Numbered from the stretch's first letter, positions 10,748 to 22,905 are shown. The stretch: 64,000 nucleotides of DNA from Fagopyrum homotropicum (GCA_033239125.1 BSWB01000003.1:137802320-137866319); one strand, 5' to 3'. Notes: generated from the sequence alone by a model not told the origin. Translations and numbers: made by a program.

Positions 10748-12155
10748 TGTAACACCCCAAGTCCTGGGAACTCGAAGCGCTATGGTTTAGGCCCGCGCAA
10801 TGGGTCCCGACCCTTAGAGTAGCAAGAACACAACGGATCTTACAACAAGGCACAGACGAATGAAAACCAAACTCCATTAAAAACCAAAGGTTTAAACAAA
10901 AGAAAGCGTAAATTACTCGCAGCCAAATTCAAAACAAAAGGGAAAAAAGCAACAACATAAACATAAACCGATCCCGTCCTATAATGTACGGGAACCCCGG
11001 CTGACCACACCATCCGTATCACTCAACAACATCCTGAACTTGCGGAACATCTACAATGACGGTATAAACCGTTAGCTAATATTCTAGATACTAGCAAGAG
11101 CGTAAAGGCACAAACACACATAAGGTAAAGAAAACACATATCATGCTTGCACACAACCGGTTATCATCTTTCTTAAGGTTATCCATTACTAATTCAACTT
11201 CTTTTGTTACACTAGAATCTCCCGAAACTCGCCTCCGCTTCCATCTACCAATAGGAATAGATTAGTACTATCCGTTTCCTACGGGTCTTGGTTGCAAGAG
11301 CACATTCTAGTCTCATGTAGAACTAGACAAGTGGTTATCAATGATCTCTAAGAGATCTCCACAAGCTAAGGGCTCAATCCTAGTCTTACAGCATACTCAG
11401 GGAACAAGGAACATCCGTAAGAAACTAAGAAAGGAACGAGAAAAGGAAGGAAGGAAGCAACTCACCAAAGACGGGAGTTACTATAGAGGAAACCGCAGGG
11501 GTGGCTGGACAAGGCACAGAGGCAACAACACGCAGGGGTGAGGGTGTGCAGGTGCGGGGGCGGCTGTGTAACAGAAAGTGTTGTCGGCTTTCTCTTCGAC
11601 AGAACTCACAGCAAGGGAAACCAAAGCTCGATACTTTGACTCCAACATGTCAAGACGCAATTCCAAAGAGCTTGAGAGCAACGATACATCAACAACGAGA
11701 AGCCAACAAGAATCAAGGTTCAAACTTCATTCTTGGAGAACAAGAAAAGGAGATAAGGAAAATGAAAAGAAAGAAGGAAGCATGCTGCAGTAAATGAACG
11801 TAAGGCAGAACAAAGAATAATGAACTTACACGTTTAGCAAGATCACAGGGAAGCAAGGGAACAGCTGCAACTCTCAGGGTTGAAGACGAATGCGAAAAAC
11901 GGGAAAAATGAGGAAAAGGCGGGAATATATAGATAAGGGTTGGAAGATAGAAGGAAGGACGTCTAGGGTTTCGAAGAAGATAAGGAAACCGGATCATAAG
12001 ATAGAATATCAGATTTTCTATCTATGGAAAGAAGATAAAACGAACGAAAACAGATCGGGCGCGATCTGTCTTAAATTCGCAGGGGTGGATCACCTCAGCC
12101 GCAAGGGCGGCCTTCTTCAACGCGGGGGCGGTGAAGGCAAAACTGGGGTCTTACA
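10748..12155 (-). mobile_element. 5' LTR of Tekay/Del-type element C
   Basis: The sequence begins TGTAACACCCC and ends GGGGTCTTACA on the plus strand, 1408 bp; on the minus strand it is TGTAAGACCCC...GGGGTGTTACA, typical Tekay LTR ends. The primer site and gag follow in the right order on the minus strand. It is shorter than the A, B and D LTRs but shares short blocks with them, such as TAGCTAACGGTTT and GGAGGCGAG. The bases after it are GGTAT (12156-12160), one half of a possible target duplication whose partner would lie left of the window. ORFs within it (11341-12180) look like chance frames. Confidence 0.75.
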
Positions 12156-15000
12156 GGTATGGCATCTGGATTTAATCTAAAATACTGACATATTGTGGGA
12201 AATGACATTTCAAAAGCATTTAAAGGTTTTTGTAGCAGATCTCTAAAGGATATAATAATTTAAAACTATTTAATATTAATATACACATATAAGTCCATAC
12301 AAGATTCTAAAACAAGAAAAATCTGACTGTGCTCACATCGATTCTCATAGCATACCCAAACACTTCATATCATCCAAGTATACATACATACACGAAGATC
12401 TCTTAAGGATATAATACACAACACTAAACCACCATGTTCACTCCTTAGGTACTCAAACTTTCCTAGAGTTCATCTACAACTTTATTTTCCTTAAGTACCG
12501 CTACTATCAATACCTAACAAAGGGCATAATGTTCACATGCATAAGTTCTTCTATTCCTACTCACTAACCTGACCACTACTCGTTCACATAACCGATCACA
12601 TTCTTCATCATATCATGCCGCGTTCCATCACATGCACCTATCTACACTTATTCTCATTCATCACTGATATGAATAATAACCTCCAAATATCGCATATATG
12701 ACTCATGAATATCAACACATCCATATCATACATACACGTCAACATATATCGACCTCCTTAATCGTCAACCTCTCATATCATCCATATATACCTCAATACG
12801 TGTGATCATCCATACTACTCACTTTATCACATGTAAATACTCATTATAATCACATCTCACACTTTTCATATGTATTGTAACACTTTCTCTAAACACTTTC
12901 TATAATCCTCAAAACTTTCCTAATCAATGTCGTCGTAAAAACAACATCCTCGAAACATTCAAGTTAAAACAATGAATTTACTTTAATAACAATCATTTAA
13001 AACCCTAGTATTATAAGTATATCTCCAAAATATGTTCTACTCAAAATCAACAAAATTTTTAAATTGAAATAGGACGACAATTAAGTACGTTAGTATGACA
13101 TACCACAAAAGAAGAACTTAAATAATCAACAATACAAATCCAAGCAACAAGTACCTAATAATAATATTACAATAAATAAATCCATCTACTCAAGAAACGA
13201 TATCAAACCGATACCAAATGCCAAACCAAACGATATTCAAGTAAGAGTTTAGGAGACTCGGGAATCGAAGTCAAACGAATGGAGAATCTCGTGTATCCAA
13301 GTCAAAAAGACTATCTTCTTATCCAATCGTGCCTCCAAGTCAATAAAAATATCAAACTACACCGCCTCAATTCTCCACTTTCAACTTCACCATAGACGCG
13401 ATATAAAAATATCACACTACATATTGTCATAATTAAACGATTTGGGGACAATATATTACCGCTAATCTAGGATTCTAACGGACGGGAGAAGAAATTATGG
13501 TATCTTCTCTCTATGCCCAAAGCAAGTCAACCATCCTCACTGTTGGGTTATTCGAAGGTCGTGGACCGTCAATTCAATTCCTCTTATTTAAGAAGCATCA
13601 CTAATGATATGGTGCCTAATCTTGTCGACGTTAGTCAAACAACAACCTTTCAAAAGTTGAAAAACATAATAATTTGTGTCTCTCTTGAATTTAGATTTTC
13701 TAAACAACTTTGAACAACCTTGATCAGTATTTAATATACATCTTGGGAAAGCATTTCAATTGCCAATTTGATTGTGTACGTATCATATAGCTCTCGTGAG
13801 TGTCCAACATAGTTGATCGCGAGTAAAAATTTCCTAATTTCATTCTTCATTTATCGGTCAAGGTAAGAATTTCTTAATTTCATTCATGTTCAAGCCTTTT
13901 TCTTTTTCGGTTTACGAATGAATGTATGACCGCTGACGAGTGCAACCTCTTTTTAAATCTGACTTCTCTCCTTCATTTTCTTCCTCGATCCTATTCTTCC
14001 CTTCTTCTAGGAAAATTGACTTTGTTAAATGTTAATATTTTAACTAAGTTGAGTGAGTACCGACTCTTCCAACTTCTCTTCTTTCCATAGTTAATAATAA
14101 AAACATTTTAGTTGTAGTTTATATAAGGAGAGATGAGTATTTATTGTGAAATGTTGATCATACTTATTTTGTGATATGTGTGAACCGCATTATATTAGGT
14201 GCAGGTAATAACTTCACCATTTCTACCGTCATGGTAACGAGTATCGAATAATAGGAACTCTTTTTTTGTATTATTATAATCTATAGAGTTAAGCTCAAGA
14301 AGTAGGGGGACTTTGGATTTGTTTGTTTCAAAACTAGTAACCAAGACAATGAATGTAAATTGGGCCAAGTATATGGATAGGAATCTAAGGACGTGGATTG
14401 CAACAATGATGTTTCCGCTGACAAACAAACATGCAATTAACCTATGAAATCGATCAACAATAGTGAAGGAATTGTATGATATTGTTAGTATCACCTCATG
14501 GTGTATAGTAATTGTGTCTAACTAAGACATATATGCACTCTTGTAAAAAATTTACGTAAGAAAAACTTGTGACAACTTAGAACTTCGGAGATAAAATTAA
14601 TTGATTACACTCTCGTAGAAAAGTTCTAAAAACATAGAACCTATAGAGTTTATGACAGTTATAACTATCGGGAGTTGATAAGTCTCGGGTTCAATCCTAA
14701 AATTGGTTAGATAGAGTTAGCACGCTTTTGTATGCAAACTAGTATGAATGAAGTTAGAAGACCGCCATCCAATATTGAATACTTCAAAATGCAAACCATA
14801 CTAGCACGCAACTAGTATAGATGAAAGTGACGTACTACTATGATCAAATTAACTGGGAGTTTCATGAAAGATCACATCGGTTTATGCATCTTGGTTGTTT
14901 CCCACATCGGAACACAAAATGATAGTAAAAAAAAAAATTCTTATAAAAAGGCAAAAAAGAGTACATTGTTGTTATGCATATAAGATCACAATCGGATCAA
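12156..15000. other. AT-rich intergenic stretch, no recognisable feature
   Basis: I find no coding domain, LTR end, primer site or purine tract here. The frame at 13513-13713 has no family I recognise. A snRNA-promoter-like CCCACATCGG (14901-14910) and a tRNA B-box-like GGTTCAATCC (14688-14697) occur but lack the rest of such genes. It may be old transposon debris or unique sequence. Confidence 0.6.
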
Positions 15001-15120
15001 GGCATATAACGCTAGCACATCAAGATCTACTAAGATCATAAATCACATCACAATTAGCATGGAATAACACATCAAGGCATATAACTCGTGAAGATTGAGA
15101 TGGAAGTTACCATAATATTC
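15001..15120. repeat. Rearranged junction with an inverted fragment of element B
   Basis: About 75 bp (15010-15084) is the reverse complement of about 38164-38239 in the 3' interior of element B. A 15-bp direct repeat ATCAAGGCATATAAC occurs at 14996-15010 and 15071-15085. The next 19 bases (15079-15097) repeat 15177-15195 of the B LTR. The first six or so bases of the B LTR are missing and the LTR resumes at 15121. Small, shuffled and inverted pieces like this suggest template switching at a break. Confidence 0.7.
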
Positions 15121-15622
15121 AACGAGGATTTCGAATTCTAATTAATGTTGATTAACTTAATCGTTGATAGTAATTAACATATAACTCGTGAAGATTTCCC
15201 AAGTGATGAGTATGAGTCCCACCGTTATGTTCCTCGCGTAATTTTGGGCGTTTGGGGAAATTTTTACTTTTTCCCCCGGGTAATTATTTTTACCCTCCGG
15301 TGTTATTTGGAGCATTTGGGAGCTCCAATTAATAAAAATGCAGTTGAGAGAAATGATCAGGACATCAGATATGTCCTAGATATGAAATAACATGGAGAGG
15401 CAAAACGGCCAAAACAGTCGCTATTTCGTTTCTTAACGGCTAAGAAAGACGGCTTAGGAATACACGTTTTCCGAGGCAGTTGTGTAATAATTATCCGTAC
15501 AATATTCCAGATTTAATGTTCCAATCTCGAGAAGTTTGGAGAAAGAGGTTCGACCCGCCTTTGGATCGGTTAAAGGATAATTATCGACTTTACTAAAGGA
15601 TAATTATCGTCTTCACTATAAA
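15121..15622 (+). mobile_element. LTR of Tekay element B, copy 1, left part
   Basis: Apart from one base near the break (15124), it appears identical over its length to 38762-39263 and 55333-55834. It is cut at 15622/15623 by family A and continues at 32456. The whole LTR is about 2.13 kb. Confidence 0.9.
15618..15622 (+). repeat. Target-site duplication ATAAA, left copy (first A insertion)
   Basis: ATAAA stands directly before the A LTR and again at 32451-32455 directly after the third A LTR. One duplication therefore bounds the complete three-LTR array. Confidence 0.9.
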
Positions 15623-18243
15623 TGTAATAACCGAAAATTTTAAAATTTCGTTTATTACCGGATCAAACCGGATTCCGATCCGCAAACAATAATTCCCTTA
15701 AATAAAATTAAACAATATTAAATTCGATCACTTTATGTAACCTTGATTCACATAAAATGACAAATTAGGTAACCCGTAAATAATTCCGTTCTTTTTTAAA
15801 AAAAAAAAAAAAAAAAAAAACGAGGAATGGTTCCGAACGAATTTAGTTTATCCGTTCAGCTCATCTTTGAATTTGAAGAACATGCCATTAATGGGCCCAA
15901 GGACCCTCTGCCGGCCCACTATAGAGGAAGAGCAAGCGGCTGTCCATTTTGACTCTCCAGCCTACAAGTCTTCCTTAACCACTCCCTTAACCCTAATCCT
16001 TCCCCTTAATCATGCTTAACCTAATCTACCTACAACTCCTACGCGCCGTCACCTTCATCTTCCTCCTGTACCATCGACTGAAACGAAGGGCGCCAGCTTC
16101 GACCCCCAGCATCCCAAGCAACTACCACCGAGCCAGACGGCCGTCCCTGCGCGGAGCCTGTTTCGTCTTCACGGACCGGTGAGTATCGACTTCTCCTACT
16201 TCTTTCGAAACAAACCGAAGTTGAAGGATTTCTGTTGCACAGCAGCGACGCACGATCCCGCTACTCAATCGACCCTGCACCACCAGCGCCGCCGTCGGGA
16301 TTTCTGTTGCACCTCCTTCTCTCGCCAGCCGGAGTGTACCGTTGTTGCCGTTTTCGAGTTACAAGCGCCGAAGGTAAACGTACTTCACGTCTTCTTCGTC
16401 ATTTCCTTTCACGCAGACTCGATCGAGAGATGTTCATCGACTCCCTTGTGACTAGTACTCCGCAGGTTCGAAGAGTCTCTAACCGAACGCTGCTCCGATC
16501 GAACCAGGTTCCCGCTCCCTCTCTCGGTGCGTGACGTAGCGTTGGACGGGTGAGTAACCCTCTTCAATGTACTGTTATATACGTGGTATATCAGCATATA
16601 GAAGTAGGAAAGGAAATGTATAAGTGTATATATATATATATATGTATAAGTTAGTGCAGTGTATGTAGATACTATATATATATGTTTGCGTAAAGATAGA
16701 ATTACGAAATGGGATTAAAGGATGTGAGTATATGTATATATATGATTCGAGTGTATGGGTATATGTACATAGATGAAGAGATGGATGTATGAGTATGTAT
16801 GTATATATAGACCTAGTACAGTACGTAATTATATATATACATGTATCGATGGGGGTATAAAAATATAATTTTAACATAACTACCAAAGTAATATATATAT
16901 ATATATAAATAAGGATATAAAGAGGTATATGAATAAAGTGGTTAGGATAGGACTCACGGAGACGGGTGGTAGAATCGGAACCGGAAAGGATAAGGGTAAT
17001 GGGATCGGATAGGGAACTAGAGGAGAAGGTTGTGGTGGTTCCGAGGAGTAGTCGAGGGTTGCCGGTTAATGAGTTCTACTTATGAAAAACATTCTAAGCC
17101 AGGCTCGTTTAGGATTTGATCTGAGACCTAGTGGTTAAGAGTAAGGTCGGACCGTAGCAAACCTTTGAAAGTTTAAACCTTGTTAGCTTTAGAACCTCTA
17201 GTAAGTTATCCTTAAGAAATAGATGATGAACTTAAATTCTAAAAGAGAATATTAAAACTAAATGATAGACTTCCCGAAGTTTCGGATCAAGGGCAAAATA
17301 GTCTTTTAACTTAAGAGAAAAATTTTCATAAATTCTCTTCATAAGATCGTACAAATCAGAAGTTATTAATTTCTAAGAGTATGGGATGAAATGTTGATAC
17401 ACATGCCTTGTTTAACAGGCGTTTGAGTTGCCACGGGTACGGACCGAGTTGAGATTTGTAAGAGTGGTCTTTGATTCAGGTAAGTCCTTGCGACTTACTT
17501 AGTTGGTTTCTGGATGTTAGTTGGATGATGATAGTGGTGTGTGTTGTGTGTTTATAATAACAACTTGTTAGGACGACCGTTGTTATTATGTGTTAAGGCC
17601 CAAGTGTATGTATAACGGGCCGTGACATCACTGCCCAGCTCTGCCAGGAGACTGGGAGGTTCTCTATACCCAGACCATACAGGTACACGGTGAGATGCAT
17701 CGGATCCACTCCTGATGGGTACACGGGGGCGGAGGCGAGGTTTGGGAATCCCTCGTGTCACAAAATAAGTATCATTAGAGTGAATGACTTAAATGAAGAT
17801 AATAAATGGATTGTTTGAAAGCATGATGAGTGTTTATTGTTTTATGTGTGTGTGTGCTATTATTATTCTCCTAATGTTTAGATAACTAGCTAATGGTTGT
17901 TTTGTTGTGTTTTTAGATTTACCGCAGGTTAGAACAGCAGTTGAGTGATCCGGAAGTAGTGGTCAGCCGGGTCTCCGTACTCCTTAGAGTGGGGGTTTGG
18001 GTTGTTGCTTTGTTATCCTTTCCTCTTGTTAAGACAATTAGTCTTTCCGCTGTTTAAGTACTATAGGTTGTTAGACTTTCTTGCATTCATCTTTTTTTTA
18101 AAATACATTTTTATGAAATTTCGGTTTTTCTTATTTGTGTCTTGTTGCAAGATCCTAGTAATATTGTTGTCAAACTGAGGTCGGGACCCATTGTGAGGTC
18201 CTAACCAGTAATGTCCCGAGTTCTGAGAATTTGGGGTGTTACA
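15623..18243 (+). repeat. Family A LTR 1 (5' type)
   Basis: TGTAATAACCG...GGGGTGTTACA, 2621 bp. It has the 5'-type alleles shared with LTRs 4 and 6 (AACAATAATTCCC, TCTTCCTT, CCTAATCT, GGATGTGAG, GGCGTTTG and short TA repeats). A poly-A run lies near 15800 and a GC-rich segment at about 15900-16560. Private changes include GGTTG at 18066-18070 and ATGTCCC near 18211. Confidence 0.95.
17480..17498 (+). promoter_or_regulatory. Conserved LTR hairpin GTAAGTC-CTTGC-GACTTAC (family A)
   Basis: A 7-bp perfect stem with a 5-base loop, preceded by CAG so that it reads CAG|GTAAGT, a consensus splice donor. It repeats in other A LTRs (for example 24565-24583). In LTR 4 the bases just after it are altered. 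The equivalent hairpins in B and D have different loops. Confidence 0.5.
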
Positions 18244-18246
18244 ACA

Positions 18247-18260
18247 TGGTATCAGAGCCA
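18247..18260 (+). other. Primer-binding site, initiator-Met tRNA (A, copy 1)
   Basis: TGGTATCAGAGCCA, three bases after the LTR, is complementary to the 3' end of plant initiator tRNA-Met and would prime minus-strand DNA synthesis. Confidence 0.9.
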
Positions 18261-21200
18261 GGTTGGCAACAATGGCACTTGAAATCTTCTGAAAGACCGA
18301 ATAAGTTGTAAGCAGAACCCAAAAGGGGTCTGAGTTTTAAAAAAAAGAACTTTTGGTTTTCAAATGCATACATAGTCTGGTTGGGCATAGAAAAGTACGG
18401 CTGACCACCACTACTACCGCGAATCTCAGTATGCTTAGTAGAGACTTTAGGTTTTACTTTAGTTAGACTTATAAGCTTGATTATAAAGATGTGCGATATA
18501 GATAAGTATATGCAGAAAATTAGTAGAAATTTATAGTTATATTATGCCTTTAATGGAGATAACAGAATGAAATCCTCATTCAGTCGACACACCTAAGTAT
18601 GCTAAGCTTATGAGCATTAAGTTAGGCGAACATCCGATCAATCCATTGAACTCGTTGAGGAACACGGAGACGGAAGAATGAAGACTACAAGATAATACCC
18701 ACGAGAATGGCAAGCGGAACCTGAGTCAACTCAACGGGATCAAATGAAGGATATACAAGAGAGTAGTTCCAGAGAAGCAAGGGATGATCGCCAACGAGGG
18801 AATTTGAGAACGACAACTTAGAGGCTCTTCCAAGTTGTGTAAAGTGACTTCATAAACAAAGAGGATGACGTCGAAAATTGCCATAGACATGAAAGTTAAA
18901 AGGGAGATATAGTAGCGATCAAGAAAAGAGACATAAAATTTAAAGCTCACTGAGAGGCTAAGAAGTGAAAGTTGATGTCAAAAGCAAGGCGGAATATGAT
19001 CTCTCTCAACAATCTACTTGAGACCACAATCCAGATTGATAACCGAGATAGTCAAAGTATGGAAGTCAACACGAGATACATTATCCATCCAAATAGGAAG
19101 AACTAAAGAGCTGCAACTTGGAAGCTTACGCGTTGCCAGAAAGAGAAAGGTAGATCTCACCAACATGGAAGTGGAATGATCTCGTAAAATACACGAGAAT
19201 TTTGACCTAGACCGTGATACAACAATAATCAGCTTTTGTAAAGGCAGCATTACAAGCAACACCCAAGGAAGAAGAGTGTAGGAGAATGGTCTTGGCGAAC
19301 ACGAGGTTCTCTAATAACTTCTCATTCATGAAGAGATTTAAGTTAATAACACTAGCGGGTCATAAAAGAGAACCGCAAGTGGACGATAAACTCGGGTAAA
19401 AAGAATCATGGAGAAATACCTACAATTTATCATGGAAGAATCGATAAGTCCGTTGACGGAAGACGAAGATACAGCTAGACTCGTATGAGTATAGTACTCT
19501 TATAGGAGTGTAGTTTGTAGAAGGAGCTAACGGAGTATAAATGGAAGAGATATATTTTCCCCTAGTATATCACACCTCAAAAGAGATAGAAAAAAAAAGT
19601 AAGTCTATGATCTTATAGAAGGTCAACTACAGACTAATTGGTAACAATAGAGAATTTACACGTGCTGGCTAACTAGTGATGGTTGGTTGACAGATAAGAA
19701 GCATAACCACAAGGTTATAAAGGAAGTTTACCGACATCTGGTGAATATCTTCCAGAGATCAACGACGACAATGGTGAAATTAAATCAATACAAGGACTAG
19801 TAGCCTTGATGGTAACATTGAACGAGTCCAATATGATAACTCTAATAAAGAAATTAAAGAGAAGCTTTGGACGGTCGGTAATGACCATTGATGATAGTAA
19901 TGGTGTAAAGGAAATTGTGTGAGTAGTTACTTACTACTGACTAAGGAAATATACATATCAAAGTTAGTATGAAGGAATCCATGTAAAATTTAGAAGAGTA
20001 AGAAGAGACAGATGATTTTGAACATGTTCTATGTCTTAGCATTTCACACAAGTAAGACTGATGATGTTCCTCCGAGAAAATGTGGGGTCAAACTGTCGAG
20101 AATGACAGGGGACACCTTTGTGATCTAAAGAAGTAATACAGAATAATGGGAATTACAGAGGAGGCACAAACATAGAGAGTATGATTTAAAGTCTTAGTGA
20201 AACGTGTGGTCGAGTTGTGAGGTGATTTCAGATGGAATCTACATGCTGGCTAGAATAGACATGAGAAGGAATATAGTTGAATGACTAAAAGTTGTTATAT
20301 GGATCCGGTATTACCCCAATAAGAGGATTTCTGAAAGATGTATATATAAAGGTTTAATGAGAAATGGGGTATCCCATGAAAATTCAAGCTCGAATGATGA
20401 CATAATAGTTGATACAAATAATAAGACCAACCAACGTGATCCGTAGGACGTATACGAGAAATCTCAAAGGGATTTAACTATCCTCCTGGGGGTAAAGATT
20501 TATAAAAGATAAAGCGACACGAGCATAAGGACAACATAATAAATGCGAGTCAGGAACTTTGATTTTTGATAAAATCATATACAACTGAGGTTTCTTATGA
20601 AAATGGTACCGATAGGTGTTTAATAAAAGTCATACACATCGGACCGATAACGCTTGGATGGATAAAGTGTAAACCAAAAGAATAACTTAACTAGTAAGAA
20701 GGAAAGTCATGTATCAAAAGGCGGGTCTTGCTAAATTGGGATGAAGTGTTGAGATGATGATGCCTTTGTAGAATATATGCAAGAGTACAACGTAACTAAG
20801 TTCCAAAATGGAATGAACAGTAATGATCAACTGGAAGTTGAGACCGATTCAGGGGAGGAAATTGTTATAAGACGAGTCACCTAGTAGAAGAGTTCCCAAG
20901 ACAAGCGTGAGAGACCGAAAGAGATAAAATGTCGATCCGGATATGAGGGTCTAAGGTGCATGGAATGGGATACCTACAATGGAGTGTAGAAGCAAAATGT
21001 AGACTCTACAAGTGTGGAGAGGTTTTGACCTCCTCAAGGATATAGGAATTTGAAAGAAATTACAATGCCGGTACCAAAGAGTTGAAACCCTGTAGCGGAA
21101 ACAACGGATTTACATGAAGCAATATTGCCGGTAACACCAGCGAAGGAATGTATATATGAGAACGGCCTTGGTGGACTCGAAAGTCCAAGGTGACCCCAAT

Positions 21201-22238
21201 CATCACGAGACCTAAGTCATCAACACCGACGGTCCCTGCAAAGGGAACTGCAAGGGGATGATAACTAAAGTCATCCGAACTACAAAGACACTTACCAACT
21301 ATCGTTGAATACTTGGAATGACTATTTAGGTCAAGATGAATGACCCAGTTGGGCTCGAGAAGTAGAGTTAGTCTAAGGAAACAAAAGTGTGGAAGATAAA
21401 ACGAATTAGCAAAGTATGAAAGGATTAATCGAGCAGATGATTCTCACCAAGAATTTAACGCCAGTATAGGTATGAGAAGAGTAAGTCCGGGATATTGAGA
21501 TAAGTGAATTATAGACTGACCGACGTCAGCTAAGGACGTGTAAGTGTTGGTTTTGACGAGTAGGTACTATTAAAAAGAGACATTGATGACTGCGGATTTT
21601 AGAGATAACCTTACCGATGCCTTGGAAGATTTACCAAGTAGGCAACGACAACTTTCTGGGGTGATCTAAGGATATGGAGAGAATCGGGTTAGAAGTTGCT
21701 TGTTGGTTGATTAAGAACAGACTACGGTTGAGTAAGAGGGTAAAGGTCTGTTTGAAGAGGATCTTGCTAGTATTAGAAGCAAAGTATAGGCGGGAGTTGG
21801 GTAAATCATGTTGACCCTTAGAAAGACGCCATTGTGACTAATGGGTGTTACACCAGAAGCGTGGTAGACCCACGGATGAAGAAAATCAATGTTAGGTTAA
21901 CTATGATTTCAAGTTAAGGAATTAGAGATCTATATGAAAAGGTCCACTTGGGAGTGTGATATGTTTTGAGTTATATAAATTTAGAAGCTTGACAAAAAGT
22001 AGGTGAAAATCCACTAATTAAGGAACGACCCGATTAGGTCACATTGAGGAAACCGGGCCAAGCAGTTTGTATTACAAAGAGCATTAGGCACTTACTAAAG
22101 TGCCGACAGAAGTTTAAGATCATTATTTCAGAATCGATAGTCGGTAACTTTCGAAAGGAAAAAGCAAGTGGGCCAATGGGAGGAAAAGTTTGGTTGAGTC
22201 ATCAAGAGAGCTGAAAATAAGTTTAGAAAACCAACCCG

Positions 22239-22502
22239 TTGAGAGAGTATCTACCAAATCCGAGACACATCCGTAGTCATGAGGATCTGATAGTTGAGCC
22301 CGACCATACTTTTGTAGAATACCCAGTAGCTGTCTTGGAGCACAGGACTAGACGTCTGCGGTCCAAGGAGATACCTATGTTGAGGATCCAGTGGTCTAGA
22401 CGAGGAGCTGATGAGGCCACTTGGGAGACCGAGGAGAGTATTAGACGTAATTATCCCGAGTTCTTTGCGGGGTTTGATGTCACTTCTGTATCGACGAGTT
22501 AG
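22239..22502 (+). pseudogene. Integrase C-terminal tail and chromodomain remnant (A, copy 1)
   Basis: The open frame of 87 codons starts at a TTG, with no usable ATG before the domain, so it is probably not translated on its own. Residues 1-9 (LREYLPNP) match the LRKY-P-P end of chromoviral integrase. Residues 28-76 form a chromodomain-like segment: PVAVLEHR, LRSKEIPMLRIQWSRRG with W52, DEATWETEE with W62, and a final NYPEFF. In intact chromoviruses this module steers integration, usually toward heterochromatin. Everything upstream in pol is unrecognisable. The hairpin and purine tract follow about 170 bases later, the normal position for the end of pol. Confidence 0.8.
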
Positions 22503-22673
22503 TACTCGGACGTTGTGTTGTTTGACCATTCATGTTTTATATTGGATTGAGTAATTATATTTTAATGTGATACGTGTCTGAGTATGATGATTGAATAGTT
22601 GCGTGATAGAAAACAGAAATTTTAAGAAATTAAGATTTACAAAGAAAGTCGAATGATTAGTTACATTATTCTA

Positions 22674-22690
22674 AGTTTCGGGACGAAACT
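22674..22690 (+). promoter_or_regulatory. Hairpin upstream of the purine tract (A, copy 1)
   Basis: AGTTTCGGGACGAAACT is a 7-bp stem with a 3-base loop, found at the same place in B (38720-38736). It is a common mark of plant Tekay/Del elements just before the purine tract. Confidence 0.75.
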
Positions 22691-22696
22691 TATTTT

Positions 22697-22703
22697 AAGG
22701 GGG
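22697..22703 (+). other. Polypurine tract (A, copy 1)
   Basis: AAGGGGG lies six bases before the next LTR, preceded by TTTT. It is the plus-strand primer site. Confidence 0.8.
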
Positions 22704-22709
22704 CACTGA

Positions 22710-22874
22710 TGTAATAACCGAAAATTTTAAAATTTCGTTTATTACCGGATCAAACCGGATTCCGATCCGCAAACCATAATTCCTTTAAATAAAATTAAAC
22801 AATATTAAATTCGATCACTTTATGTAACCTTGATTCACATAAAATGACAAATTAGGTAACCCGTAAATAATTCC

Positions 22875-22905
<31 letters not shown>

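Larger units (their letters stand above)
18244..22709 (+). mobile_element. Family A interior, copy 1
   Basis: This 4466-bp interior begins with the primer site and ends with a hairpin and purine tract. Stops are frequent in all frames. The only protein similarity I can support is the chromodomain at its 3' end (22239-22502). A weak gag-like charged stretch may lie near 18745-18825. The minus-strand frames at 18726-18950 and 19014-19262 match nothing and look like shadows. A private base (CCCTG for CCATG near 21236) distinguishes it from the other copies. Confidence 0.8.

Noticed and set aside
13513..13713. 66-codon ORF in the AT-rich gap, considered as a host gene exon
   Set aside because: No recognisable domain, no convincing splice context, and no neighbouring exon.
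14688..14697. GGTTCAATCC, similar to a tRNA/SINE B box
   Set aside because: I see no A box at the proper distance, no cloverleaf and no terminator or SINE tail.
14898..14950. CCCACATCGG followed about 32 bases later by TTATAAAAAG, resembling the upstream element and TATA box of plant snRNA genes
   Set aside because: No snRNA-like sequence follows at the expected start (about 14970-14990), so a gene cannot be supported; CCCACATCGG is also common in plant repeats.
16179..16534. Recurring frames MSIDFSYF... and MHSSDARS..., seven copies across the window
   Set aside because: They repeat because the A LTR repeats. The first opens at GTG, the frames overlap each other, and neither resembles a known protein.
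18726..19262. Minus-strand ORFs of 74 and 82 codons in the A interior (also in other copies)
   Set aside because: Their conservation only reflects recent duplication of the interior; the sequences match no family and lie antisense to the element.
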